Shown here: positions 22,441 to 33,974 of the stretch, in pieces
How the letters are laid out: each line of letters begins with the position of its first letter
How positions within the stretch are numbered: position 1 is the stretch's first letter
Assembly: GCA_023053685.1 (NCBI GenBank)
Contig: JALIGW010000002.1
Span: 249,434,856 to 249,498,855 of the forward strand
DNA from: Diadophis punctatus similis
Lineage: Eukaryota; Chordata; Lepidosauria; Squamata; Dipsadidae
Length of the DNA: 64,000 nt
Direction of reading: 5' to 3'
Translations under genes and position numbers: made by a program
The notes under the pieces: generated by a model
Told to the model about the DNA's origin: nothing
The model's database searches: none
What the model saw: the letters and a program-made list of their open reading frames with translations, nothing else

Positions 22441-22780
22441 TAGTCCTCACTTAACCTACTGCAATTTGAACTGATATCTGTGTCACTAAGCAGCTCAATC
22501 ATTAAGCATGATGTTACATGACAGTGCCAACTTACATCTGTTCCTCTGGAGTTGTTAAGCAAATCACGGTGGGTTGTTAAAGGCAATTTCATATGACTGT
22601 GACTTGCAATTTCCTACCAGTATATCCACTGATTTTGCTTGTCAGAAGCTAGCTGGGAAGGTCACAAATGGGGATCATGAGTGTGGGATGCTGTGGCCAT
22701 CATAAATGTGTAACTATTGTCAGAACCCGAATTGGTGGAACTCCTTTTGCTGCACCTTCAAAACCACAGTCACTGCACAC
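22441..22780. repeat. TAGTCCTC-family repeat (unit A)
   Basis: It starts TAGTCCTCACTTAACCTACTG and carries the TTGTTAAAGGCAATTTCAT and GGGATCATGAGTGTGGGATG blocks of the copies at 977 and 35890. The far end is lost by a deletion near 22780. Confidence 0.6.
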
Positions 22781-22899
22781 CAAAGATGTCAAAAGGTCCT
22801 CAATAGCTATTTTTTAGAAAGTGCGGGATTAAGCACAATTGAACCTGATTAATACATGGATGGGATAGGAAATACCATATGGAAGTAAAAAAAAACTTG

Positions 22900-25800
22900 T
22901 AAATTTTATTCATCTGTCATTTTCAATACACATGTGGATTACAAACTATATCAAGAGGGCAACATCAAGATGGAATGGGAGACTTTAACTACTCTGATAT
23001 CAACTGGGAGACAAACTCTACAGCAAGTAGGAGACCGAACAGATTCCTAACCAACTTAGCTGATAACTTTGTCATCCAAAAGGTAGAAGAGGGAATTAGA
23101 GGGAAAATTACACTAGACCTAATTTTTACTAATAGAGAAGCAATAGAAAGAGTTGAAGTTGTCGGAACCTTGGGCAACTGACCACATCTTACTGGAATTC
23201 AATATAATGGAAACACAAGCAATAGAATATAATCCAACAAGTCTCTTAAACTTTAGAAGAGCTGATTTTAACAAATTCAGAGCCTAAGCAAAATTTCATG
23301 GATAAAAATCCTAAAGGAGAAAACAACACAAGGGGTGTGGGAAATACTGGAAAATATGATCATATAAGCCCAGTCCAACACAATATCACTAAAAAGGAAA
23401 AACAAGACATCCAAGTAGAAACCAGCATGGTTGCATAAAGATCTCTCTGATAAACTGAAAGACAAAAAGGATAAGTATAAAAAATGGAAAGAGAGACACA
23501 TAACTAAGGCAGAATAGCAGCATATAGCCCGAATCTGCATGAAATCAAGCTCATGCTGAGAATGAACTAAGACTGGCAACAAATGTCAAAAATTATTTTA
23601 AAACATGTATAAAAGAAGAAAAAAGTCAAGGAAACAGTCAGTCCACTAATGGGAGATGATGGCAAAAAAGTGACGGGCAGTAGAGACACAGCAGAGCTAC
23701 TTAATTCTTTATTTGCATCTATCTTCAGGCAAAAAGAAAAATTAGCCAAACCTACCAAAAACAGAATTGTAAAAGGCAGACTAGGAATACAAATTAAAAC
23801 ATGCAAGAAAATGTTAAGAGAACACCTGTCCATTCTAGACAAGTTCTAATTAGCAGGACAAGATTGATTACATCCCAGAGTTCTGAAGGAGCCAGCAGAT
23901 GTGACTTAAAAACCATTGAACCATATCTTTCAAAGATCTTCACGCACCAACGAACTACCAGTGGACTGGAAAAGAGCTGATGTAGTTCCCATCGTCAAAA
24001 AAGGGGAAGAAAAATGGATCCACAAAACTACAGGCCAATTAGCCTGACATCACTACTATCACTGGGGAGATCCTGGAAAAAATAATGAAACAAAAGATCT
24101 GCAAACAGCTAGAAGCAAGCAAATATATAACCAGGAGTCAACATGGGTTTCTCAAAAACAGATCATTCCAAACAAATGTTATTTCATTCTTACACAAAGT
24201 GACTAAATTAGCAGACCAATCAAATACATAGTATAATTGAATTTCAATAAGGCAATTGACAAAGTAGACCATAACCTACTTCTTGGTAAATTAGAAAAAT
24301 GTGGGATAGGTACACACAGATGGATTCATAACTGGCTGACAAACAACACTCAATGTGTATTCATTAATGGGACTATATCTATATGGAGGGAAGTAAGCAG
24401 TGGGTACTCCAAGGTACTGTTTTGGAACTTTTTAATATCTTCGTAAATGACTTACATGAGGGAATCAAACGGGAACGTATCAAATTTGCAAATGACACCA
24501 AGTTGGCAGGAATAGCCAACACCTCAGAAGATAGGCTCAAGAAGAGAATCTCGATAGATTTGAACACTGGGCTCTACCTAACAAAATTAAATTCGATGGA
24601 GGAAAAATAATAAGGTTTTACACTTATGCAAGAAAAACCAAATGAACTGGTACAAAATAGGTAGAACCTGGCTCAAGCAGTAACTATGAGAGGGACCTTG
24701 AAGTCCTAGTGGACAATCATTTAGATGATACAATTGTGATTGGTCTCATTCGAGACAACGATGAAACCGCTTACAGACGGGAGGTTGAACAACTAGCCTC
24801 GCAGTTGTTCAATCGGAAAAATTTGGAACTGAACACACTCAAAACCGTAGAAATGGTGGTAGACTTTAGGCGAAACCCTCCCATTCTACCACTTCTTACA
24901 ATACTGGACAACACAGTATCAACAGTAGAGACCTTCAGATTTCTAGGCTCTATCATATCTCAAGACCTAAAATGGTCACCTAACATCAAAAACGTCATCA
25001 AAAAAGCACAACAAAGAATGTTCTTTCTGCGCCAACTCAGGAAGCTCAAACTGCCCAAGGAGCTGCTGATATAGTTCTATAGAGGAATTATTGTGTCTAT
25101 CATCTGCACCTTTATAACTGTCTGGTTTGGTTCTGCAACCCAACAAGACAGACACAGACTTCAGAGGATAATCATAACAGCAGAAAAAACAACTGCCTTC
25201 CATTGAGGACCTGTATACTGCAGGAATGAAAAAGAGGGCTGTGGAAATATTTAAAGACACCTCTCATCCTGGACACAAACTGTTTCAACTCCTACCCTCA
25301 AAACGACGCTATAGAGCACTGCACACCAAGACACTAAGAACAGTTTTTCCCCCCAAACGCCATCACTCTGCTAAACAAATAATTCCCTCACCACTGTCAA
25401 ACTATTCTATTCTATTCATCAGTGTATTGCAGCAGCAAAAAAAGCCAATACAAGATTAGGCTGCATTAACAGAGTGAGAGAATCAAGATCATGTGGAGTA
25501 CTAGTACCACTTTATAAAGAGTAAGACCACACTTAGAAATTGCAAATAGTTTGGTCACCATATCATAAAAAAGATGTTGACACTCTAGAAAGAATGCAGA
25601 AAAGAGCAACAAAGAGGATTGAAGGGTTGCAGGAATTGGGTATGCCTAGTCTAGGGAAAGGACGGACTAGGGGTGACATGATAGCAGTGTTCCAATACTT
25701 GAGGAATTGCTACAAAGGGGTGAGTGGGTGTAAACCTATTCTCCAAAGCCCCTGAAGGCAGGACAAGAAACTGGATGGAAACTAATCAAGGAGAGAAGCA

Positions 25801-26010
25801 ACTTAGAACTAAGGAGAAATTTCCTGACACGAAGAACAGTTAACCAGTGGAAGGGTTTGCCTTCAGAAGTTGTGGGGGCTCCATCACTGGTGACTTTTGA
25901 ACAGATGACAGGACAGCCATTTGTCTGAAATGATATTGGGTCTCCTGCTTGAGCAGGGCGTCGGAATAGAAGACCTGCAAGGTCCCTTCCAACTATGTTC
26001 CTCTGTTACA
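22900..26010 (+). mobile_element. CR1 LINE, degenerate, interrupted by an L3 LINE (unit A)
   Basis: The translated pieces follow CR1 order. An endonuclease part (MGDFNYSDINWE, later LDLIFTNRE, 22975-23181) is followed by RT parts (FNKAIDKVDHNLLLGKLEKCG at 24243; FVNDLHEGI...IKFANDTKLAGIANTSED at 24440). The 3' end has the GGTCCCTTCCAACT motif at 25981. The RT catalytic FADD is FAND and there are many stops, so it is dead. An L3-type LINE was inserted at 24712-25420. Confidence 0.85.
24712..25420 (+). mobile_element. L3/CR1-group LINE RT fragment inserted in the CR1 (unit A)
   Basis: The reading frame (from TIVIGLIRDNDE to TKTLRTVFPP, with one stop and one frame break) is the C-terminal RT region. 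It matches the minus-strand copy at 33974-33297. The 3' UTR is deleted between ATTC motifs, leaving only TATTCTATTC of the tail before the CR1 resumes (ATCAGTGTATTGC). Confidence 0.75.
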
Positions 26011-26267
26011 AACCCCCAGTGATGGAGCACCCACAACCTCTGGTGGGAAGCCATTCCCAAAGAACCCAACTTAACTTGAAAGCTTCCCACCAGCAGAAAC
26101 CTGCAGCCAACAGTTTCACAGCGTGCAGCACCAGTGGGCTTAAATTTGGGGAGGGGAGGAACTTACAGCAGCTGACATGCTTCAGCCCAGTTGCTTCTCT
26201 GCCTCCAGGCCGTGGAGGAAACCAAACAGCCCGACTTGCTCCCGGACTCTCCTCCCACCTGCCCTCA

Positions 26268-26390
26268 ACTCACCTTCCAGCTGCTGCTTCGACCAGGGGA
26301 AGAGCAGAAAAGCCGCTCTGCACACCAATTTCCTCCCGTGAACAATCCGGAAGAGGAAGTTGTGCTGTCCCAAAGGTGCTTTTTCAAAAG
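26268..26390 (-). promoter_or_regulatory. Candidate promoter/first exon of zinc-finger unit A
   Basis: On the minus strand CTTCCTCTTCCGGATTG (26361-26345) is followed by AAG|GTGAGT, with the exon ending at 26274. It is equivalent to the blocks at 150-280, 31870-31983 and 46900-47014. Confidence 0.45.
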
Positions 26391-26479
26391 GCAACTGGAA
26401 TTTCTTCTTCTCTTCCCTCGCCTTCCAGCCTTTCTAGCAATATAGTACTCGATGGTTTTAACTCCTTTAAGCTCAACCA

Positions 26480-26945
26480 ATAAAATGAAATTTAACAGGG
26501 AGAAAAGTAAAATTCTGCACCTAGGTAAGATAAGAAAAATAAAAAATGCACATACAAACTGGGTGAAACCACACTCAATAGCAGTGATTGCGAGAGAGAT
26601 CTCGGAGTCCTGGTAGACAGCCAACTAAATATTAGCCAGCAGTGTACAGCAAAAGGCCAACGCAGTCCTGAGCTGCATAAATAGAGGGATACAATCAAGA
26701 CCAGAAAGGTACTAGTACCACTCTATAAAGCCTTCGTCAGACCACACCTAGAGTACTGCATCCAGTTTTGGTCACCACACTACAAAAAAGACATTGAAAC
26801 CCTAGAGAAAGTGCAGAAGAGAGCAACCAGGATGATAAAGGGTCTGGAAAATAAAACATACAAAGAGCGGTTGCAGGAACTAAGCTTAGCCAGTCTGGCA
26901 AAGAGAAGAACCAGGGGTGACATGATAGCAATATTCCAAAATTCC
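26480..26945 (+). mobile_element. CR1 LINE fragment, different subfamily
   Basis: The block AAATTTAACAGGGAGAAAAG to CATGATAGCAATATTCCAA is the region after the CR1 RT core. It includes GTACTAGTACCACTCTATAA and CTAGAGAAAGTGCAGAAGAG, which are also found, more diverged, in the 22900 copy (25500-25700). No intact frame. Confidence 0.7.
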
Positions 26946-27040
26946 AAAACTTGAGTTTTTACAGTATCCTTCCCCTGCCAACCCACCAAGCCATATCACA
27001 CCCACCAAGCCACGCCCACAGAACCGGTAGTAAAAAAAAC
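26946..27040 (-). mobile_element. Terminal fragment of a hAT-like element (ACCGGTAGTAAAAA end)
   Basis: It reads CCAAGCCACGCCCACAGAACC followed by GGTAGTAAAAA, the complement of the end seen at 44993 (CAGTGGTGGGATTC ... TTTACTACTGG). The L1-like element 27041-30869 is inserted at its end and duplicated the last 20 bp (27021-27040 = 30870-30889). Confidence 0.55.
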
Positions 27041-28201
27041 AATAATTTTTCCCAATAAGTTTTATTTATTTTTTGGTCTTTCAACATCTCATGTCATGAG
27101 CATTTGTTTTCTGAGTTTCATACATCCATACAATAGTCTTAACAATATTTTTTTTAAATAGTTACAATTCATTATCATTTCATTTTTTTACATCTTTCAT
27201 ATTTCTTTTCATCTTAATATCTATCTTTTAATTTTTCCCCCTTTTATTTTATTTCTATTTTAATCCTCCTTTCTTTCCCCTTTTTCCTACTCGTTCCTTT
27301 TTAACAATCAAAGATGGTGGTATTTTCCCACTTTGTAAATTTCTAATATACATGCATACATTTCTAACGTTCAAATATTTAACTACATTTCTCCATATCA
27401 TTCTTACTCTTTAATACAAACTAATTTTATCTTTTTAAATAATTAATTCTATCACTTTATCACCTATCACTTTATCAGTTCAAAACTAATTTGTATCTTT
27501 TATGTCCCATACAAAATACATTTCAACATTACCAATTTTCAATGTTCATATTTTCTAATGTTATTTTATGGTTTCATTTCTACATACTAGTTCATACAAG
27601 TTATTTTTTCCACATTATGACTCTTCTATATTCATATATTCAAAAGTGTTATTATTTTTTATTCTTATCACCACAAAAAATGATTTATTCAAAAAAATTT
27701 AATTCTATTATACTAATTTAACATACACACTTATTCTTTTTTTTACCCCTTATCATTTACCCTGTTCTATATTTTAAATCCTCTTTTCTTTCTCTTTTTG
27801 GGTTGCCTCCCCCAAATTTCTTTCATCTTTTTCATTTCTATTCTTATCTCCATTTTTTTACTATACTCTATATCTTTCTCTCCTCTCTTTTCCCCCCTTT
27901 GTTTTATTTTGTTTTCATCTTTTCTCTCCTGCCATCTATGATCTTCCCCTTCTGTTCCAATCCCTTTTTCACCTTTGGTACTTCCATCATCCTTTTGTTG
28001 TATTTTCTTTCTTGTTTTTCCCCCCAGATCCTCTGTTTTTTCCACTCTTCCAGTGTCCTCATTTATCTGTTCTGCACTTATTATTCTTTGTATTATATTC
28101 TCCAGTTTTAGTTTAATGCAGTCCAAGGGGTTAACCACATTTCTTCCTTCTTTTGGTTTATTCCACTTTTTTTTAAATCAACAAGAATAAAAGTTCCAAG
28201 T

Positions 28202-30215
28202 CAGGGGTGAAATGCTCCTGGTTCGGAGTGGTTCCAGCAGACCGGTAGCAATGGCCGCCCGTGGTTCGACGAGCCTCCAGTGATGGCTACCTGGCCACAT
28301 CCCCGAGCCGGTCTGGGGGTCGCTGCTCGCTCACCCTGCAAGCTGATGTCCCGGGACTGCACATATGGTAGGATGCGAGTCCGTACTGGAAGAGGCTGCG
28401 GGAGATGCGGTGCGCATGTGCAGCAGCCCTGGGACATCCCCTTGCTGTTTCCGGCCTTTTGGGCCTTTTCTGCTTGCTTTTTCCCATCGCTCTCAGACTC
28501 AGCCCCATAGCAGCAGCAGCAGAAGGTAAGGCCGATGCTGTCGGTGGGGGTGAGGGGAGGAAGAAGCGGAAGGCCATATGGAAAGCAGGAAAGCATGTTG
28601 GGGTGTTGGGGAAGGAAGGTAGCAGCCTGCTCCCTTCCCAGCAGCCATGACATGCTTTCCTGTCTTACACACAGCCTTCCCAGTTTCTCCATAGCCAGCT
28701 TGTGAAGGCAGGCAAGCAAAAGGCCACGTGGAAGGCAGGCAAGCATGTCGGGGCAGCAGGGAAGGAAGGTAGCAGCCTGCTCCCTTCCCCGCAGCCCTGA
28801 CATTCTTTCCTGCCTTCCACGCAGCCTTCCCGGATTCTCCATAGCCAGCTTGCGAAGGCAGGCAGACAGAAGGCCACGTGGAAGGCAGGAAAGCATGTTG
28901 GGGTAGTGTGTCTCCCATGCCGGCTACGTAAGGATTGGGGCTCCGAAGCAGCCCACTGGCTTCCCTGCTGCCTGCTCACTTTGACCACCAGTGCCACTCC
29001 AGGAACTCGGCTTGCGGAGTCCGGCGCTCTGGGGGAAGGAGGCTCAACCGCGGTGCTGCTTCCCACTGGTGAAGAAGCGGGGCCAGGGCCAAGGCAGGCC
29101 TGACCACGCCACTGCGGAGCTTTCCCTTTGGCCTGGATGGTAGCGCTTACCTGAGTGGGTCAGTGCGGGTAGCCCTTCATCTTCACCATGTCGCCCCACT
29201 TGTTGCACAGCTGGTCGGAGCGGGACATGGCGCGGGCGGGGTGGCCGATGCAGCCACCACTGAGGCCATCCTGGTTGAGCGATCGCCGCGCCTCCCCAGC
29301 AACAAGCGTGCCAGGGCCGCCTTGCCCACCTTCGATGCCTCCATGTGCTGTGCATGGAAGGGGCCACTGCTGCCGCTGTCATCACCCTCCCTACCTGCCT
29401 GGCTGCAGACGTCCGCCTGTCCAAAGTAACCCCACCTGTCCAAAGTAATCCTGCGGCGGTAGAAGGAAGAAACCTGAGGGAGAAGTTGGGGAAGAAGGAG
29501 GAGGTGGAGGGTCCTGTGGTCACCGGCACAGCCTTATAGTGGTCCGACCCGGCGTTCAGGCCGGCGGGCCACGGGAAGTCAAAACGCCGAGGGAAAGGGG
29601 GATTTTGAGGGGGAGCTGCCCTCTCCGCGCTGAATATCATTCGGGGTAGTCCTAGGAATTGGGTGAGCCGAGCCGCAGCTTCTTGCCTTCTTAGTTCAGG
29701 GAACGGCTGTTTTCTGCAGAAGGACAACTGTGGCAGGAGGGTCTACTGGCCAAAGTACAGCCCCCCCCCCTTTCCCCTTTTAAATGAAAAATCGTTGCGA
29801 CACTGTCTAGTGTTTTGAGCCGGCACGGGAGGCATGGGTGGAAGGCTGCCTTTTCTACAACATCCCCCTCCCCTCTTTGGATCACCCTGCAAGGGGGGGG
29901 CTCTGCCTTTGCAGAAATGGGGTGGGCGGTTTGTACAGAGGATTGGTGGGGGGGATGCACGGCCCTGCGGGATGGAGAGTGGGACAAGAGAAGGCTCCAA
30001 GGTTCACTTGGGCAGTCAAGCCAGATGGCGGAGGGAAACTCAAAGCGGTTGGGGGCTTCAGAAGGACAGAATGTGCTTCAGAATGTGCAGCTCCTGGATT
30101 TAACAGTAAGTGACGTGAGTGACGTCAAGTTGGCCACGCCCACCCAGTCACATGACCCCGCACACCAAGCCACGGCCACAGAGCCACTAGGGAAAATTTT
30201 CACATTTCACCCCTA
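28202..30215. mobile_element. hAT-like non-autonomous element carrying HDGF exon-1 sequence (copy 1)
   Basis: The element is 2014 bp, starting CAGGGGTGAAATGCTCC and ending ATTTCACCCCTA, with a perfect 8-bp duplication TTCCAAGT (28194-28201 and 30216-30223). It contains, left to right: a subterminal GGTTCG/ACCGGTAGC region; a GC-rich stretch with about 2.2 copies of a 161-bp tandem repeat (28600-28920); and a minus-strand HDGF-derived segment (intron 28920-29150, exon 29151-29228, promoter/5' UTR to about 29700). The right subterminal block (29815-30215) is shared with 17900-18275. No transposase is encoded. It is inserted in the ORF2-less L1 at 27041-30869. Confidence 0.8.
29151..29228 (-). 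pseudogene. HDGF: Captured HDGF exon 1 (second copy)
   Basis: On the minus strand from 29228 the 26 codons read MSRSDQLCNKWGDMVKMKGY, then PH, stop, PTQ, followed by a GTAAGC donor (29150-29145). The start, the GD-V-KMKGYPH core and the splice position agree with 17537-17620 and with HDGF exon 1. The Trp of the PWWP core (HWPAR) is now TGA, and three codons are missing relative to HDGF. The upstream block (GGCCCCTTCC ... GGTGGGCAAGGC) is also shared. The two copies differ at many sites, so they have diverged for some time or stem from separate movements of a captured ancestor. Confidence 0.75.
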
Positions 30216-30889
30216 TTCCAAGTGCTGCACCTTTCTTTCTTTAAAATGCATTTCTGCTTCACATCAGTTATTCCTCTTTGTTCTGCACTTTCAATTTCAT
30301 TAAGTCCAATATGTAGTTGAGTACTTAATAATTAATTTAGTTTTAATAAGGTAAAAGCAACTTCCAGTTCAAATGTCAGTATTTTTTCTTTAAAACAAAG
30401 TATCTTTCCTAAACCACATCTCCTTTACCAACAAAGCTTTCCCCCCCCTTCTCTTAGTTCCCAAACGTTTTCTTCAGGTTTTTAATATGTTTGTCCCGCC
30501 GCTAACATTTAGCTTCCATATTTTTCCCCCTCATATTTTTCTGAGGGGGGGGTCACTTTTTTTCTTTTAAAAGGCAACAATCCCAGATTGCAAATCACTC
30601 ACTTTTCCTTCCTGCTCAGTCTTGCTGTTCTGGTCTTCCTTTGGCTTTGTGGCAGCCATTGCTGCCTCTGCACCACGTCGTCGTAGGGGCTTTCCAGTTT
30701 AGGAGGGGGAGATGCGGTCCCCTCTTCCTTCCTGGCATCCCCCTTCACTTTGCCCCCTCTCCGGGGTGGCTTAGGTCCCAATCCGGGATCCTCGGGCATA
30801 GGAGTATTCAGAGCCGGCTGCAGAGCTCGCAGTCCGGCTTCTGGTGCCGCCAAAGGAGAAACCGGAAGTCAGAACCGGTAGTAAAAAAA

Positions 30890-31437
30890 TTTGCATGTGG
30901 TTGGAAAAGATGATAAACAACATATTGACTTGAAACCTGAAATATTTCTGTTGGGGACCTTAGCAGAAACTTATAGTAAAGAAAATGTATATTTGATTAT
31001 TCATGTAATAACCACAGGTAGACTCGTATTTGCACAAAACTGTAAAAGTGAAGCGATTCCTACAGAGGAGAATATGATAAGGAAAATATTAGAATGTGCA
31101 GAAATGAATAGATTAACACTGGCAATTAAAGAGAAAGAACAAACTGGTTATGCGATATAGGAAACATGGTTAGAGGATAAATATAAAAATAAATAAAAGT
31201 AGATGAGTAAAATATAGAAAATAGTTAACAGAGTTAAGCAAATTAAGAAGAGGATGTAAAGTATCAAATATTTAATGTATTGGTATTAAGCTAAGAATAA
31301 AATAATGAATATGACTGTAAATTTTAACTGTTATTGCACAAACATTTGTACCCAGACGACACACTGTTAAATGAAAGATGGATTATTTGTACAACAACAA
31401 CATCAACAATAATAATAATAATAGAAAGCTGATTGTG
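30890..31437 (+). mobile_element. L1 LINE 3' fragment (end of ORF2 plus 3' UTR)
   Basis: The frame 30891-31160 (PEIFLLGTLAETYSK ... ILECAEMNRLTLAIKEKE) matches the ORF2 C-terminus of the L1s at 40958 and 56129 (EIFLLG, ILECAEM motifs). It is followed by an A/T-rich 3' UTR ending in an (AAT)n tail at 31404-31422. Strongly 5' truncated. Confidence 0.75.
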
Positions 31438-31869
31438 TAATTTTATAAAACCTTCATGAACTTTTAGGGCTCAGCACATAGCTAATCTTCGTAAGCTAAG
31501 CAGCATCACATTTCACTACTAGGTTAAATTGCAAAGGTGCTAGAAGTTGCTAGAAGTCAAAAACGACTTGATAGCATTTAATTAGTGGAAACATGTTGCA
31601 AACGCCTTAGGTAGAAACGGGAGAAGCATGTTTTTTTTTTGAATTTTTGAATTTTTTTTTAAATTGGCAAGTGTGATTGGACACACAAGGAATTTGTCTT
31701 GGTGCATATTTCTGCCTCCTATCTGGATATGATGGTCAAACAGGAGACTACGGTGCCTAGAAAGCGGGTAACACCTGTGGTTGAGCTTAAAGGAGTTAAA
31801 ACCATCGAGTACAATATTGCTAGAAAAGCTGGAAGGCGAGGGAAGAGAAGAAGAAATTCCAGTTGCCTT

Positions 31870-31983
31870 TTGAAAAAGCACCTTTGGGACAGCTCAACTT
31901 CCTCTTCCGGATCGCTCACGGGAGGAAAGTGGTGTGTAGAGCGGCTTTTCTGCTCTTCCCCTGGTCGAAGCAGCAGCTGGAAG
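31870..31983 (+). promoter_or_regulatory. Candidate promoter/first exon of zinc-finger unit B
   Basis: CTTCCTCTTCCGGATCGC (31898-31915) is followed by GCAGCAGCTGGAAG|GTGAGT, with the exon ending at 31983. It has the same layout as in the other three units, about 4.9 kb ahead of the zinc-finger acceptor. Confidence 0.45.
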
Positions 31984-32878
31984 GTGAGTTGAGGGCAGGT
32001 GGGAGCAAGTCGGGCTGTTTGCTTTCCTCCACGGCCTGGAGGCAGAGAAGCAACTGGGCTGAAGCATGTCAGCTGCTGCTGCTGCAGGTTCCTTCCCTCC
32101 CCAGATTTAAGCCCACTGGTGCTGCACGCTGTGAAACTGGTGGGTGCAATTTTCTGCTGGTGGGAAGATTTAAAAAGTCTCCTTCAAGTTAAGTTGGGTT
32201 CTTTGGGAATGGCTTCCCTCCAGAGGTTGTGGGTGCTCCATCACTGGGGGTTTGTGACAGAGGAACATAGTTGGAAGGGACCTTGCAGGTCTTCTATTCC
32301 AACGCCCTGCTCAAGCAGGAGACCCAATATCATTTCAGACAAATGGCTGTCCTGTCATCTGTTTAAAAGTCACCAGTGATGGAGCCCCCACAACTTCTGA
32401 AGGCAAACCCTTCCACTGGTTAACTGTTCTTTGTGTCAGGAACTTTCTCCTTAGTTCTAAGTTGCTTCTCTCCTTGGTTAGTTTCCATCCAGTTTCTTGT
32501 CCTGCCTTCAGGGGCTTTGGAGAATAGGTTGACACCCACCTCCAGTTTGTGGCAATTCGTCAAGTATTGGAACACTGCTATCATGTCACCCCTAGTCCAT
32601 CCTTTCACTAGACTAGACATACCCAATTCCTGCAACTCTTCTTTATATTTTAACCTCCAGCCCCCTAATCCTCTTTGTTGCTCTTTTCTGCATTCTTTCT
32701 AGAGTGTCAACATCTTTTTTATGATATGGTGGCCAAACTATTTGCAATTTTCTAAGTGTGGTCTTACTCTTTATAAAGTGGTACTAGTACTCCACATGAT
32801 CTTGATTCTCTCTCTCTGTTAATGCAGCCTAGTCTTGTATTGGCTTTTTTTTTTTTGCTGCTGCAATACACTGATGGC

Positions 32879-32999
32879 TAGAATAGAATAGAATAGAATA
32901 GAATAGAATAGAATAGAATAGAATAGAAAGAATAGAATAGAATAGAATAGAATAGAATAGAATAGAATAGAATAGAATAGAATAGAATAGAATAGAATT
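32879..32999. repeat. (AATAG)n microsatellite at the L3 tail
   Basis: About 23 copies of the 5-mer GAATA, with one imperfect unit (GAAAG) near 32926. It grows directly from the L3 3' end (ATTCT on the minus strand). In unit A only two units remain. Confidence 0.95.
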
Positions 33000-33974
33000 C
33001 TTCATTGGGCAAGTGTGAGTGGACACAAGGAATTTTTCTTTGGTGCATATGCTCTCATTGTACATAAAAGAAAAGATACATTTGTCAAGAATCATGAGGT
33101 ACAACACTTAATGATTGTCATAGGGTACAAATAAGCAATCAGGAAACAATCAATATTAATATAAATCGTAAGGATACAAGCAACAAGTTACAGTCATACA
33201 GTCATAAGTGGGAGGAGATGGGTGATAGGAATGATGAGAAGACTAATAGTAATGCAGCCTTAGTGAATAGTTTGACAGTGGTGAGGGAATTATTGTTTAG
33301 CAGAGTGATGGCATTCGGGGGGGGAAAACTGTTCTTAGTGTCTTGGTGTGCAGTGCTCTATAGCGTCGTTTTGAGGGTAGGAGTTGAAACAGTTTGTGTC
33401 CAGGATGAGAGGTGTCTGTAAATATTTCCACAGCCCTCTTTTTGACTCCTGCAGTATACAGGTCCTCAATGGAAGGCAGGTTGGTAGCAGTTGTTTTTTC
33501 TGCTGTTATGATTATCCTCTGAAGTCTGTGTCTGTCTTGTTGGGTTGCAGAACCAAACCAGACAGTTATAGAGGTGCAGATGATAGACACAATAATTCCT
33601 CTGTAGAACTGTATCAGCAGCTCCTTGGGCAGTTTGAGCTTCCTGAGTTGGCGCAGAAAGAACATTCTTTGTTGTGCTTTTTTGATGACGTTTTTGATGT
33701 TAGGTGACCATTTTAGGTCTTGAGATATGATAGAACCTAGAAATCTGAAGGTCTCTACTGTTGATACTGTGTTGTCCAGTATTGTAAGAAGTAGTAGAAT
33801 GGGAGGGTTTCTCCTAAAGTCTACCACCATTTCTACGGTTTTGAGTGTGTTCAGTTCCAGATTTTTCCGATTGAACAACCAAAAGGCTAGTTGTTCAACC
33901 TCCCGTCTGTAAGTGGTTTCATCATTGTCTCGAATGAGACCAATCACAGTTGTATCATCTAAATGATTGTCCAC
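32879..33974 (-). mobile_element. L3/CR1-group (Snake1-like) LINE with RT C-terminal frame
   Basis: On the minus strand a 225-codon frame (33974-33297) covers the end of the RT: VVDFRRNP, ETFRFLGSIISQDLKW, KAQQRMFFLRQLRKL, GIIVSIICTSITVWFGSA and the SLEELY-like SIEDLYTAG. It is followed by about 300 bp of 3' UTR and an (ATTCT)n tail. The element is 5' truncated. It is the same insertion as in unit A at 24712, and is absent from unit C, where the CR1 reads through at 47900. Confidence 0.85.

Larger units (their letters stand above)
20094..26475 (-). repeat. Segmental duplication unit A (inverted relative to unit B)
   Basis: On the minus strand the order is exon-1 block (26390-26268), CR1 with an L3 LINE inside, TAGTCCTC repeat, splice acceptor (22123), and zinc-finger exon. 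It is colinear with 31779-39900 on the plus strand. A and B share the same L3 insertion in the CR1, which unit C lacks. Confidence 0.75.
27041..30869 (-). mobile_element. ORF2-less L1-like element, interrupted by a hAT-like element
   Basis: Read on the minus strand it begins GACTTCCGGTTTCTCC near 30868, with a GC-rich L1-type 5' UTR to about 30600. It ends in A/T-rich sequence at 27041. A 20-bp TSD (from CAGAACCGGTAG to the A-run) flanks it at 27021-27040 and 30870-30889. The hAT-like element 28202-30215 sits inside, so net length is about 1.8 kb. A lysine/glutamate-rich frame at 28138-27767 may be an ORF1 relic. No endonuclease or RT sequence is present. Confidence 0.7.

Noticed and set aside
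27767..28138. Lys/Glu-rich 123-codon minus-strand frame
   Set aside because: It lies in A-rich L1-like sequence and has no domain. At best it is an ORF1 relic, so it is not listed as a gene.
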